Assembly (NCBI GenBank): GCA_023630585.1 | Contig: CM042565.1 | Span: forward strand, 12,784,013-12,848,012 | Length of the DNA: 64,000 nt | Source: Cranoglanis bouderius | Lineage: Eukaryota; Chordata; Actinopteri; Siluriformes; Cranoglanididae | Reading direction: 5' to 3' | The notes under the pieces: generated by a model | What the model was told of the DNA's origin: nothing | What the model saw: only the letters and a program-made list of their open reading frames with translations | Databases searched by the model: none | In this document: in pieces, positions 1-51,200 of the stretch | Layout of the letters: the number at the start of each line of letters is the position of its first letter | Numbering within the stretch: the first letter of the stretch is position 1 | Translations under genes and position numbers: made by a program

Positions 1-148
1 AGCCATGCGGAGTGAAAACCTTTGCACTAGCACATGGCAGGCTCAGAGTTTTATTCCTAAGGTGGGTTCTTCTGCACGATTGAACTCCAGATATACAACA
101 CTGTACTGTTTCTGACATTACTACACTAACTACATTGCCACTCAGACA

Positions 149-157
<9 letters not shown>
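1..157 (+). other. Unannotated sequence at window start
   Basis: No exon, repeat or motif recognised. It is presumably within the first intron or 5' region of npr2. Confidence 0.4.

Positions 158-231
<74 letters not shown>
158..231. repeat. (TA)n microsatellite
   Basis: About 37 TA units after a short (GT)4. It abuts the inverted repeat of a Tc1 element, which uses TA as target. Confidence 0.95.
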
Positions 232-234
<3 letters not shown>

Positions 235-1713
235 CCGTGGTCAAAAGTTTTGAGAATGACACAAATATTAATTTTCACAAAGTCTACTGCTTCAGTGTTT
301 TTAGATTTTTTTGTCAGATGTTATTAACTGTTACTGAAGTATAATCACAAGCATTTCATAAGTGTCAATGGCTTTTATTGACAATTACATGACGTTTATG
401 CAAAGAGTCAATATTTGCAGTGTTGACCCTTCTTTTTCAAGACCTCTGCAATTCGCCCTGGCATGCTGTCAATCAACTTCTGGGCCACATCCTGACTGAT
501 GGCAGCCCATTCTTGCATAATCAATGCTTGGAGTTTGTCAGAGTTTGTGGGTTTTTGTTTGTCCACCCGCCTCTTGAGGATTGACCACAAATTCTCAATG
601 GGATTAAGGTCTGGGGAGTTTCCTGGCCATGGACCCAAAATGTCGATGTTTTGTTCCCCGAGCCACTTCGTTATCACTTTTGCCTTGTGGCAAGGTGCCC
701 CATCATGCTGGAAAAGGCACTGTTCGTCACCAACCTGTTCTTGGATGGTTGGGAGAAGTTGCTCTCTGAGGATGTTTTTGTACCATTCTTTATTCATGGC
801 TGTGTTCTTAGGCAAAATTGTGAGTGAGCCCACTCCCTTGGCTGAGAAGCAACCCCACACATGAGTGGTCTCAGGATGCTTTACTGTTGGCATGACACAG
901 GACTGATGGTAGCGCTCACCTTTTCTTCTCCGGACAAGCTTTTTTCCAGATGCCCCAAACAATCGGAAAGGGGATTCATCAGAGAAAATGACATTACCCC
1001 AGTCCTCAGCAGTCCAATCCCTGTACTTTTTGCAGAATAGAAGTCTGTCCCTGATGTTTTTCCTGGAGAGAAGTGGCTTCTTTGCTGCCCTTCTTGACAC
1101 CAGGCCATCCTCCAAAAGTCTTTGCCTTAATGTGCATGCAGACGCACTCACACCTGCCTGTTGCCATTCCTGAGCAAGCTCTGCACTGGTGGTGCCCCGA
1201 TCCCACAGCTGAATCAACTTTAGGAGACGGTCCCAGCGCTTGCTGGACTTTCTTGGGCGCCCTGAAGCCTTCTTCACAACAGTTGAACCTCTCTCCTTGA
1301 AGATCTTGATGATCCGATAAATGGTTGATTTAGGTGCAGTCTTACTAGCAGCAATATCCTTGCCTGTGAATCCCTTTTTGTGCAAAGCAATGATGGCTGC
1401 ACATGTTTCCTTGCAGGTAACCATAGTTAACAGATGAAGAACAATAATTTCAAGCACCACCCTCCTTTTAAAGCTTCCAGTCTGTTATTCTAACTCAATC
1501 AGCATGACAGAGTGATCTCCAGCCTTGTCCTCATTAACACTCTCACCTGTGTTAACGAGAGAATCACTGACATGATATCAGCTGGTCCTTTTGTGGAAGG
1601 GCTGAAATGCAGTGGACATGTTTTTTGGGATTAAGTTCATTTTCATGGCAAAGAGGGAAATTAATTGCAATTCATCTGATCACTCTTCATAACATTCTGG
1701 AGTATATGCAAAT
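232..1713 (-). mobile_element. Tc1/mariner transposon with open transposase, one end missing
   Basis: Starts at CAGCCGTGGTCAAAAGTTTT right after a TA, a typical fish Tc1 inverted-repeat end. The transposase is encoded on the - strand at 408-1424. At the promoter-side end the element-like sequence reads CATAACATTCTGGAGTATAT and GCAAATT, then passes into unrelated sequence at about 1713 without a matching CTTTTGACCACGGCTG terminus. The element is therefore 5'-truncated (about 100 bp lost) and could not move by its own ends. Confidence 0.88.
408..1424 (-). CDS. Tc1-family transposase, DD35E, uninterrupted
   Basis: 338 aa from the Met at 1424 (an upstream in-frame ATG at 1460 would add 12 residues). 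N-terminal paired-type helix-turn-helix region (KGFTGKDIAASKTAPKSTIY), an AT-hook-like SGRPRK, then the RNase-H fold: first Asp in VIFSDESPF, second in FQHDGAPCH, Glu in SPDLNPIENLW with 35 residues between the second Asp and Glu. No stop or frameshift. Length fits the family (about 340 aa). DD35E spacing suggests a subfamily such as Traveler, but that assignment needs a search. Likely a young insertion; expression is unknown. Confidence 0.9.
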   Translation of the reverse strand: MVTCKETCAAIIALHKKGFTGKDIAASKTAPKSTIYRIIKIFKERGSTVVKKASGRPRKSSKRWDRLLKLIQLWDRGTTSAELAQEWQQAGVSASACTLRQRLLEDGLVSRRAAKKPLLSRKNIRDRLLFCKKYRDWTAEDWGNVIFSDESPFRLFGASGKKLVRRRKGERYHQSCVMPTVKHPETTHVWGCFSAKGVGSLTILPKNTAMNKEWYKNILREQLLPTIQEQVGDEQCLFQHDGAPCHKAKVITKWLGEQNIDILGPWPGNSPDLNPIENLWSILKRRVDKQKPTNSDKLQALIMQEWAAISQDVAQKLIDSMPGRIAEVLKKKGQHCKY

Positions 1714-1837
1714 TACTCCGCAATATTTGGAGGAGCTTGCAGTCTTTCTAAATTAGCGCAGATGTGCATTCAGCTAAAACCCTCTTCGATTCATGTGCAT
1801 TGAACATGAGTACAGCTGCAAAATAATTTCGTGCTAT

Positions 1838-1855
1838 TGAGAGAGAGAGAGAGAG

Positions 1856-1887
<32 letters not shown>
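1838..1887. repeat. (GA)n microsatellite
   Basis: Interrupted once by AACGA. Confidence 0.95.
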
Positions 1888-3570
<1,683 letters not shown>

Positions 3571-4527
3571 CATGCACATGCACAAACAATGAACCTCAGC
3601 TTTTAAGCCTGAATTCCACTGTGGGCATGTGTGTTTAATTGACAATAAGTGAACCATCTCCATTCATTCTTGCGAACGTTTACCTTGCCTCTCTTTGTGA
3701 ATTTATGTTGGTGGACGTCCAGGAGACAGCGGGACGTCTTGGCGTGAGTCAGCCTGCATAGACTGGAGGCTTTCGGGTTTGAGTGGTGGACTGGGGCCCG
3801 ATTTTTTTTGTGCTAACATTTGAGGAAATGGCTGCAAACTGGGAGCCCAGCCCACTAATGGAAATAATGCCTATAAATCCGACAGCAGGGGGAAAAACAG
3901 TGTAGGCATGCATATGTGACCTGCTTCTTCGTTCTGAGTTAACTTTGACCCAGAATCCCATTTTGAGCTTTGTGTGTAACTTTAAAGAGTCTTAGATGGG
4001 TGGTGATAATCCATGTTAGGGTTGTACTTCAAATCTTAAATGAGATACGGCGGGAAAATAGAAGAAGACGTAGGGTTGTGATCTTAAATATTTTTGCAGG
4101 TGGTAATATGGTGCATAGTGATGAAAATGTTCAAAAGGGATGTCTTTGAATGAATACAAAATCATGAAGTGTGCTTAGGTGTACTGTTTTGCTATCGAAT
4201 CTTTTCAATGATATCCTATCATCACATTTAAAAGTAAAATATGTGTAGTGACATTTTCCAGAAGGCATAAAGGTAACGTTTCATTCTATTATGAAGCCTA
4301 TGTAGGGCACTTGTACTATGTAGGGATGGAACATCTGATGAACAGTTTGTGTCTCAGTTCTTTACACTGTTAAATTGAATATGTCCACATCCATCCACAT
4401 TTTTAAATCTATAAACACAGGCTAAGTTCAAGTACTAAACATATTAACATTGCATTTTGTAATAGTTACTAAAAAGAAATTCTGTGTCCTGTTTCCTCTC
4501 TGTACAACGCCTCTCGTCTACCCCCAG
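3571..4527 (+). other. Intron upstream of the first npr2 exon in the window
   Basis: Ends in the CCCCCAG acceptor at 4527. No repeat or gene recognised. Confidence 0.5.
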
Positions 4528-42946
<38,419 letters not shown>

Positions 42947-43445
42947 GTGCTGCTGATGGAGGGAAGCGCTGGGCCAAAACCTCTTCAGCGTGATCCCTTG
43001 TTTTTTTTTCCCCCTGGATTTTGCTCTTGGATTGAAAGGATGCACAAACCAGCCCCGTCCTCACATCGAACATGTTACTTCTAATACTGTATGAGGAATT
43101 ATAATGTAGGTATGTTTCATACCTGCTCCAACTGCAAAAGAAACTGTAAAGGTGTTTTTTTTTAATGATGATGCAACTTCCAGTGTTGATAGCAGAGGAC
43201 TTTTTTTCCTCAATGATTTTACTTATTTTTGTGCTTTCTATATCCAGATTTGTACGTGATTTGAAAATCGATGTGTATCTCCGTACAGCACATGAAAAAG
43301 GGCAAAGGTACAATGTACTGAACTTAGTGCTGGCGTCAGGAGTGATATTTCGCCCTGGTACTATACAGGTTAATATTTGTATATATGTATATCCAAGACA
43401 GTGTAAGATATTTTGTTCAATAAACAATCTGAAAATTATGCTGTT
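42947..43445 (+). other. npr2: Probable npr2 3' UTR
   Basis: About 0.5 kb between the stop and a canonical AATAAA at 43419-43424. No repeat is recognised in it. The antisense open frame here (42939-43484) is not considered coding. The cleavage site is inferred, not seen. Confidence 0.6.
43419..43424 (+). promoter_or_regulatory. npr2: Polyadenylation signal AATAAA of npr2
   Basis: Canonical hexamer 473 bp after the stop codon; the first AATAAA found on the + strand after the stop. Confidence 0.55.
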
Positions 43446-43895
43446 TTTTTTTAAATTATTATTATTATTTTGGAGTGTTTGCACAGATTTTGTGATATAA
43501 ATTTCCTTCCTTGGTGCAGTGTATGAATGGTTTGCCTCTCATAAGCTCTCATAAGCGTAATTTTGATATTACTTGAGTATCCTCCTATATCTATAATCCT
43601 ACAATCTCTGTGAGTCGTATCAACAATAATATAGTCTAAAACTTAATATAGTCTAACATTTTGAACACTAAAGGTCAGTTCGGGTAGGTGAGCTTGCGTA
43701 TGAGTCTTGTTGTTCATCCAGCATATCACATTACTTTTATTTTAAATGGATGTCTGTTAGAATAACTGTTGCCTATTACTTTAACAATGTAAAAATATGG
43801 TGGCATGCGGTAACAGCTCATCTTTCTTGTAGTCGAGTACACTAAGCTGAAGGAATGACATCAGGGATTATTTAGAGTCCATTAGGTCCTTTACC

Positions 43896-43948
<53 letters not shown>

Positions 43949-44531
43949 CACATGTTCACAGCAGCATCCCACCTACTCGATTGTGAATTGCCTCCCACAC
44001 TCGGCTCTGTCACTGCGGCTGCTGTTGCAAAGAGGTCGTACTGCAGAGCGCAACTGTGCTGTGTTCGATAATGAGACAACTTCTTTGTTCTTCGTTTTTA
44101 AGTCTTAAAGAATAGCCACTGAAATTCTCACACACAGACTGAACAGCTCTGTCTGGCTAAGCAATGCTGTACCCTCTGACCAATCAAATTCAAGAATTCA
44201 ACACTGTGTTAGTTGAATTTTAGTTAGTTGAAAACTAAGTTACATTTCAAATATATGAATCTAATCTTATAGTGTGTTTATTTCAAAAATTGTGGAAATT
44301 ACAAGGTTTTTACAAGGTCTTCACAGAACCCATAATTACTACTAAAAATTATCCCAACAGTATAAGGCACGTTATAAACATACAAAGTAGTTAGTTAAAG
44401 AGTATGTTATCAAGTTTAATTCTATATTTTGGTAGTCTGTTAACCCTTTACTGCATGGTGTTGCCATTTGGCAACAATGAATTCATATATAATAGCAACA
44501 ATTATTTGATAATACAAAATTACTATTTTAC
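43446..44531 (+). other. Intergenic, npr2-spag8
   Basis: Holds a (GT)n at 43900-43946 and a weak R1-like end at 44160-44220 (GACCAATCAAATTCAAGAAT). No gene seen. Confidence 0.5.
43900..43946. repeat. (GT)n microsatellite
   Basis: About 23 GT units. Confidence 0.95.
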
Positions 44532-45072
44532 TTAATTATAATTAGTTACATTTATATAGCACTTTTCTAGACACTCAAAGCGCTTTACATAGTATGGGGG
44601 GAATCTCCTCAACCACCACCAGTGTGTAGCATAGTGCGCCAGAACGCCCACCACACACCAGCTATAGGTGGAGAGGAGAGATGTAGCCAATTCGGGGATG
44701 GAGATTATTAGGAGGCCATGATAGACAAAGGCCAATGGGGCAATTTCACCAGGACACCAGGGTGATACCCCTACTCTATACAAGAAGTGACCTGGGATTT
44801 TTAATGACCACAGAGAGTCAGGACCTCAGTTTAACGTCTCATCAGAAAGACAGTGCTCTTTTTACAGTATAGTGTTCCTATCACTATACTGGGGCATTAG
44901 GACCCACATAAGACAACAGGGAGAGCACCACCTCTGGCCTCCCTAATACCACTTCCAGCAGCAAACTTAGTTTTCCCCAGGTGGTCTCCCATGCAGGTAC
45001 TGGCCAGACTCAACGCTGCTTAGAGTCAGTGGGAAACCAGGCGAGAATTGCAGGGTGACATAGCTCCGGCAT
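44532..45072 (-). mobile_element. 5S rRNA-derived SINE (SINE3-like)
   Basis: Read on the - strand, the head contains CTAAGCAGCGTTGAGTCTGG then CAGTACCTGCATGGGAGACC, matching the internal promoter region of 5S rRNA (CTAAGCAGGGTCGGGCCTGG, TAGTACTTGGATGGGAGACC). The tail is the widespread fish sequence AAGCGCTTTGAGTGTCTAGA then AAAGTGCTATATAAATGTAA. 540 bp, close to complete. Confidence 0.85.
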
Positions 45073-46268
45073 ACTTATTGACATAAATTTTTATTTACAT
45101 AAATACTTTACATTACATACATTAATTTTACTACATGACTAATTTCAGACATTGTGTAATTGCACCTTATTTTCTAAACTTTATGTTTCAGCAGAAAGAA
45201 TTAAGAATTCAAAAAGTTGCGTCAAAAAAAAGATACGCCACCCAAAATATGTTCGGATTTAATTTTTGTATGTATTTTGAGTGAGTAAGTCCATCCACAT
45301 ACATTTTACAACTGTAATTCTTGCTAGAAGATATAACATTTACATGTTACTAGGTGGCAAAAAACTCTGCAACGTATATTCTGGCAAATGAAGTAATTGG
45401 AATTGTAATCTCATAAATTTTGTTATTTTTGACTATACTGTGTGATACTTTCCACCATTGCCATACAGCAACAATTTACCAACTACCCCCTCTAAAAATA
45501 AAAATAAAAAAAATTATATATTTTTATTGCGTGAACTAATTCAAGTAATAAAAATCCATTATAATGTCTATAATGTGTCTATAATTTACTAGTACTGAGC
45601 ACATAACTAATAGTGTAGTTTTGCATTTCATTAAAGGCATTGGTGTTGTGTGTTATCATCGGTTCGCTGTGACATAAACACAAAGGATCGAAAATGTTAT
45701 ACAGTGTCTAATGAAGCAAGCCTATTTGAAAATGGAGGTGAAAAATGATTTAATCTTCTCTTACTTGTTAGCTAAGCTAGCCTCACAGGTTCAGTGCAAA
45801 ACAAAAGAAATCTGTGCCAAATAAAGTTGAGTTCAGACATCAGCAGGTATAGCAATGGCACGTATTGGGAAATGTTAAGCAGCCACATTTAAAGTTGTTC
45901 CCAGCAACTGGAATGTCGGCCAAAAATGCCACAAATGCTTATGCATTATTTCAATTTTGGGCCCAGCTTTAAGCATGTAGTTTCTTCAAGGTTGAGTTGT
46001 TCTGCCAGCCAAATTTGGAAGAATCATCGCTGTCATTTTAACAGTGCTATGTTGGCCAGATGAAGTGGTAAGTGCGGGCCATCACTGGACCATTACTCAT
46101 TCGCTCTCATGGTTTGGATCTTGTGTGATCAACTACTTTTGTGCTGAGGGGAATATTTATTTAAGGCTGAAATTCCTTCAAGCAATTCCTTTAACAAATC
46201 CATGATTTTTTCTCTGATTTTCAGTCATCATTACAGCTGCATTGTCTAGTATTGTGAACAATCAGCCT

Positions 46269-46304
<36 letters not shown>

Positions 46305-48119
46305 AAAAATGATGTGAGTTTGTCAAAACACTAACAAAGAGGATTTTAAGCTGTCTAAAATACAAGGGGCAACTTTTTAAAAGTCAATAAAATACAAATT
46401 TGCAACAGAGAATACCTGCAGAGGACATCTATTGTATATACCTCTTCACACCAGGGTTTCCATTCTGATGTGTTTGTGTTTATTTCTACATTAACATTTA
46501 TTCATTTATCCAGTGATTTATAAGTGAGATATAAGCCAGTCCAATAATACAGTTGAACATTGGATGGTTAACACATAAAAGATGGAGGATGAACAGGATA
46601 CAGTAAATGTCATACCCTGAGACTGCAGAAATTACCATGTGACCTTAAAGATATCATCATTCCCACTTATCAGTTGAAGCAATGTGGATGAGCAGTGAAA
46701 CATCTTCACATTATTGATTACATATTGCATGCATAGTTTCTAACAAATAAGTTAAATGAAAAATCCACCCTAAATGACTTGCATACTTATCTTTATAATG
46801 AACAATGGTGTCCAATTATTATTTTGTAATACAATTCTTTAAAAACTTACTTCATCGCCACTTTGGTAAACACTTTCCTATATTCCCAACAATGACATTG
46901 ACTACCTGCTGGTGGGAGTTTAACTCTACCTAAAGAGCGCGATGCAGCAGCACTTTAGTCATTTAGTCTGTCCAGCTCTCTCACCTCCTCATCTGTACAC
47001 TCTGCTCGAACTCTTCAGCGTCCAAAGATTTAATTTAATATAATGCCATCACACTCGTCATCTCGTAGATCGTTAACTAGTTGAACTAAGCCTCTGACGT
47101 ATAGCTGCATAGCATTCTGGAACTTTGAGTCCAGCATTTTGCATCAATATGTCCACTATTTTAATTCTGAAGTTCTCATTAATATGACGAGAAATGAAAA
47201 TAAGCCCTTTCTCGTTTGTTTTTAGAAGCTAACAGCTAAGCCTGATTGTTATCCTTTATGTTTGGGATCGCTGAAATTCTTTCTCCTATTAAACTCTGCT
47301 GTAACTGTAACTGCACTAGCAATAACAATGCGACATCAGCACGGCAGACCACCATTAACCTCTCACAGGAATAACAAAAATACAGCATCAACCAACAAAG
47401 AATCGCTAAACACATCACAAATACATATTCAATATGAACTTATTTAATGCGCTTCAGGGTGGAGCGTTCTATTAACCATACACGACTGGCAATAATTAAC
47501 ATCTAAAGTTTTCAACATTAATTTTTCATGTAGGTTCTACCAGATGACAAATACTTCCCAAAAAACCGAGGAGGTGAATCTGCATGAACATGTTCTAAAA
47601 ATGACTTGTTGCCATAGCTACCCTGCTGAAAGCATGAAAGGTTAGTGCATTGGTGCTGGAAGTAAGCCACTGGATTCAAGAGGAAGCCAGCGCAACACTT
47701 GGTGTGTCATCAATATAATGCGGGTTCCTGCATATTGTGGGAAGGCAGATGCTTTGTGTCTAGCTACAAACCTAAATAAATGTTGTCACTGCTCGAGCAC
47801 AGCCTGCAAAGTTTCAGTTAAAAGATTCACTGAACGGAAGGAGCTTATTGAGTTTATTTGCCAGATGATAAGTGTTGTTGGAAAAGTATTAGATATAACC
47901 AGAAAACATGAAAAAGAACAGTACGGTCTTTGATGGTTTGGTTTTAGACTTCTATGAGAACTAAGGGCTGTGGTACATAATGATCACATTTTTTAACGAT
48001 TCTTGGCCATCCGTATATTAGGAAACAGACAAAAAAAAAAGAGGTTAGAGTGAGTTTACAAAACAGCTAATTTCTAATCCCCTTTTGGAAAGAAAATTGT
48101 TTGTACTAACAGCACAAAA
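45073..48119 (+). other. Intergenic, npr2-spag8 tail-to-tail interval
   Basis: Contains poly(T) at 46271-46300 and a 71-codon + strand frame at 47718-47933 of unknown meaning. No AATAAA for spag8 is seen on the - strand in the first 200 bp after its stop. Confidence 0.5.
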
Positions 48120-48239
48120 TTACACGTCTTCTAAATCAATATAGTTCTCAGGATTGGGGTCCAAGCACTCGTTGATTGGTGTGGTGAAACTGGCGTTCTT
48201 CTTAAAAGGAGCATCTCTATTTCTCACTGCTGTCACACC
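48120..48239 (-). CDS. spag8: spag8 exon 6 (stop codon)
   Basis: 40 codons including TAA. Encodes GVTAVRNRDAPFKKNASFTT, then PINECLDPNPENYIDLEDV. Acceptor TTTAACAG. Confidence 0.92.
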   Translation of the reverse strand, partial: GVTAVRNRDAPFKKNASFTTPINECLDPNPENYIDLEDV

Positions 48240-51200
48240 CTGTTAAATAAAACAGTGACTTTACCTGAGGACTGAGAACAAACACAGTATTTATACATTT
48301 TAAAATCAACTCCAAAATTACTGGCACCCTTCATGAAAATGACCAAAAATTGATAGCACATGGAGTGAGTGATATTTCAAACTTAAACGTACACTTTATG
48401 GCTAAAAGTATGTGGACACCTGAGCATCACACCCATATGGGCTTGTTGAACATCCCATTCCAGATTTAGTCCCCTCTTTGCTGTTATAATAACATCCACT
48501 CTTCTGGGAAGGCTTTCCACTAGATTTTGGAGCGTGGCTGAGTATTAGTAAGATCAGGCACTGATGTTGGGTGAGGAGGCCTGGGGTTCATTCTGTGTTC
48601 CAGTTCATCCCAGAGGTGTTCAGTTGGGTTGAGGTCAGGGCTCTGTGCAGGACACTTGAGGTCTTCCATGCCGACCTTGGAAAACCATGTCTTCATGGAG
48701 CTCACTTTGTGCCCAGGGGGATTGTCATGCTGGAACAAGTTTGAGTCCCTTAGTTCCACTGAAGGGAAATTGTAATGCTACAGCATACAAAGTCATTTTA
48801 TACAGTACAATTGTGTGCTTCCAACTTTGTGACAGTTTAGGTGTGATGGTCAGGTGTCCACATACTTTTGGCCATAAATAAAAGGTTGTAGCTTCTACAA
48901 CTGTTTGAGAGGAAAATGATAATAATAATATGTTTATTATTAAGGTTAATTCTCTCCCCGTAAAGGATGGCAATAATTCTGAGGTTGACCTTTTGTTCCT
49001 TTTGTTCTGTTTCAGCTCACAAAAACCCATTGAAATTATGCTGAAATTATTATTTCTATTTAATATTGAATATATCAATATAAATCTGTTAGATAAATAA
49101 TTTATCAAATTATTTTAGTCACATATTTTTATCACTGAGATTATATATGTCATAAAAGTGCTAAAAATGTCTGGTCTTTGTATGTTTTGTGTGTCTATTT
49201 TTATAAATATTCTTTACAATGACTGCGAGTAAAACTATATAAAACTAGACTTTACAAAAGCCCTGAACTGCAACTTGTCAAAAAATGTGATGTGCTGTCA
49301 TTATTTCACTATATCATACTGCAGTTGCTAAGAACAGTTTAAACTCATCTCAAACATTGACCAGGTGATAACGTCAGTTTTATATGATAAAACTCTAACG
49401 ATGCTCATACTCAAGTTGACATACTTCACACACTTGACTTTATAGCACACAGTTATAGAAGAGAAATGATTTATAATCGCACTATCCGGTGTCAACCAGA
49501 AGAGGATGGGTTCCTCTCTGAGTCTGGTTCCTCTCATGTCGCCTCAGGGAGTTTTTCCTTGCCACCACTGCCTCTGGCTTGCTCATTAGGGATACATTTA
49601 AAATTGAAATTTTATATACAGTATGTCCATTGTGAAAAGTGCTATATATATGAAATTTAATTATTTTACTTAATAACTCATTATTTTTAAAATATTATGT
49701 TATTATGTGAATATATTATACAGTATATATTCAACGTTTATATTCAATATATTTATATATATTATATATATTATATAATATTATGTAAATAATATTATAT
49801 GTTATATGTAATAATAATATGTTATTATGACTTGATATCTCGTTATTTTGACTCAATAAATTATTTCGAGTTATTATCGTATTGTTTTGACCATTTTTTT
49901 GACTCAACACTTGATGGAATTACATATTTGTCATAGTGTTCATTTTGACTGTTCAAATTTGACATAACATGCATTTAAGAAGAAGCCTTTATTTGCCAAA
50001 TATAAATTACAGCACAGTGAAATTCTTTTCTTCACAAATCCCAGCTTGTTAGGAAGTTGGGGTCAGGGTCAGCCATAATACAGCGCCCCTGGAGCAGACG
50101 GGGTTAAGGGCCTTGCTCAAGGGCCCAAGGGTGGCAGGTCAGAGGTGCTGGAGCTCGAACCCCCGACCTTCTAATCATTAGCCCACAGCCTTAACCACTG
50201 AGCCAACACTGCCCCATTTTATTTGAATACTAATCATTGGACATTAGGTATGTCTCAACTGAATTTCACTAAACAAAACAAAATCTGGCTTACTTATTAT
50301 CTTGAATTTACCCTAAAGGAGATCAATAAAGGCACATCTTATCTTATCTTATCTTATCTAATTAAACGCTAATATTCAATATATTTGTTTTATTGATAGA
50401 TTGTTAGGTATTATATATTAAGTGAAAATAATGAGATTTTTTAGATTAAGTCAAAATAAATACATAGCACCTCAATATTTTGCAGTTCAGGGCTTCCGTA
50501 TTACATAAGTTTATAAATAATTCTATTTCTATTTTTCTTCTATTTTAATCAAATCAAAGGAGATAGACTGGGTGAACAAGACATCCATACAATGTTAAGT
50601 ATTGAAAAGAACAAGATTTTTAAAAAACAAAACCGGTCTGGTCTGGTCTGTATTCATGACTTCTTGCTAACACGTTCATTCATTTTAACACATTACTGTA
50701 CCTGAATCTTGTCAAAGTTTTCCCTCCAAAATGTGATGGCCTCGTCGGTCCTGTAGTCACGATCCTGAAAGCACATAAATAAATATCAATATTCTTTCAC
50801 AGTAATGATGTTCACTTATTCAAGTAATTTTTGAAGGGTGCCAAAACTTTTAGAGTTTCACTGTAAAATGAGATCATTCAGTAAATCCACAGCAGTGTAG
50901 TGACTGACCGTGGATGGGGTTGGCCGGACACACTGGAAGCCCTCCACTGTGTAATCAGTTCTGGTTACTGAGTACAGTTCAGGGGCTGGAGGCTGAGGTG
51001 TGAGCTCTGCATGTACCTGCTCCCTGTAATACAGATCAGATCATCACAGTGTGAATTGATATACTCTCTCTATAACAATGTTCAGTAAAATTAAACTCTT
51101 TAACGCACAGAGTCACAGTAAAATAGTGATACTTGGTTGGCATCCTGGACTAAAATTCACTCATAGTTCACTCTTGGGTGTGGTGTCCAATGGGAAAGCC

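Noticed and set aside
499..864. 121 aa + strand open frame and others at 881-1300
   Set aside because: Shadow frames of the Tc1 transposase encoded on the - strand.
44980..45072. 5S rRNA gene
   Set aside because: Only the internal promoter region is similar, with several mismatches, and it is fused to a retroposon tail.
49974..50216. tRNA gene
   Set aside because: A- and B-box-like sequences belong to a SINE head; no cloverleaf acceptor stem can be closed.
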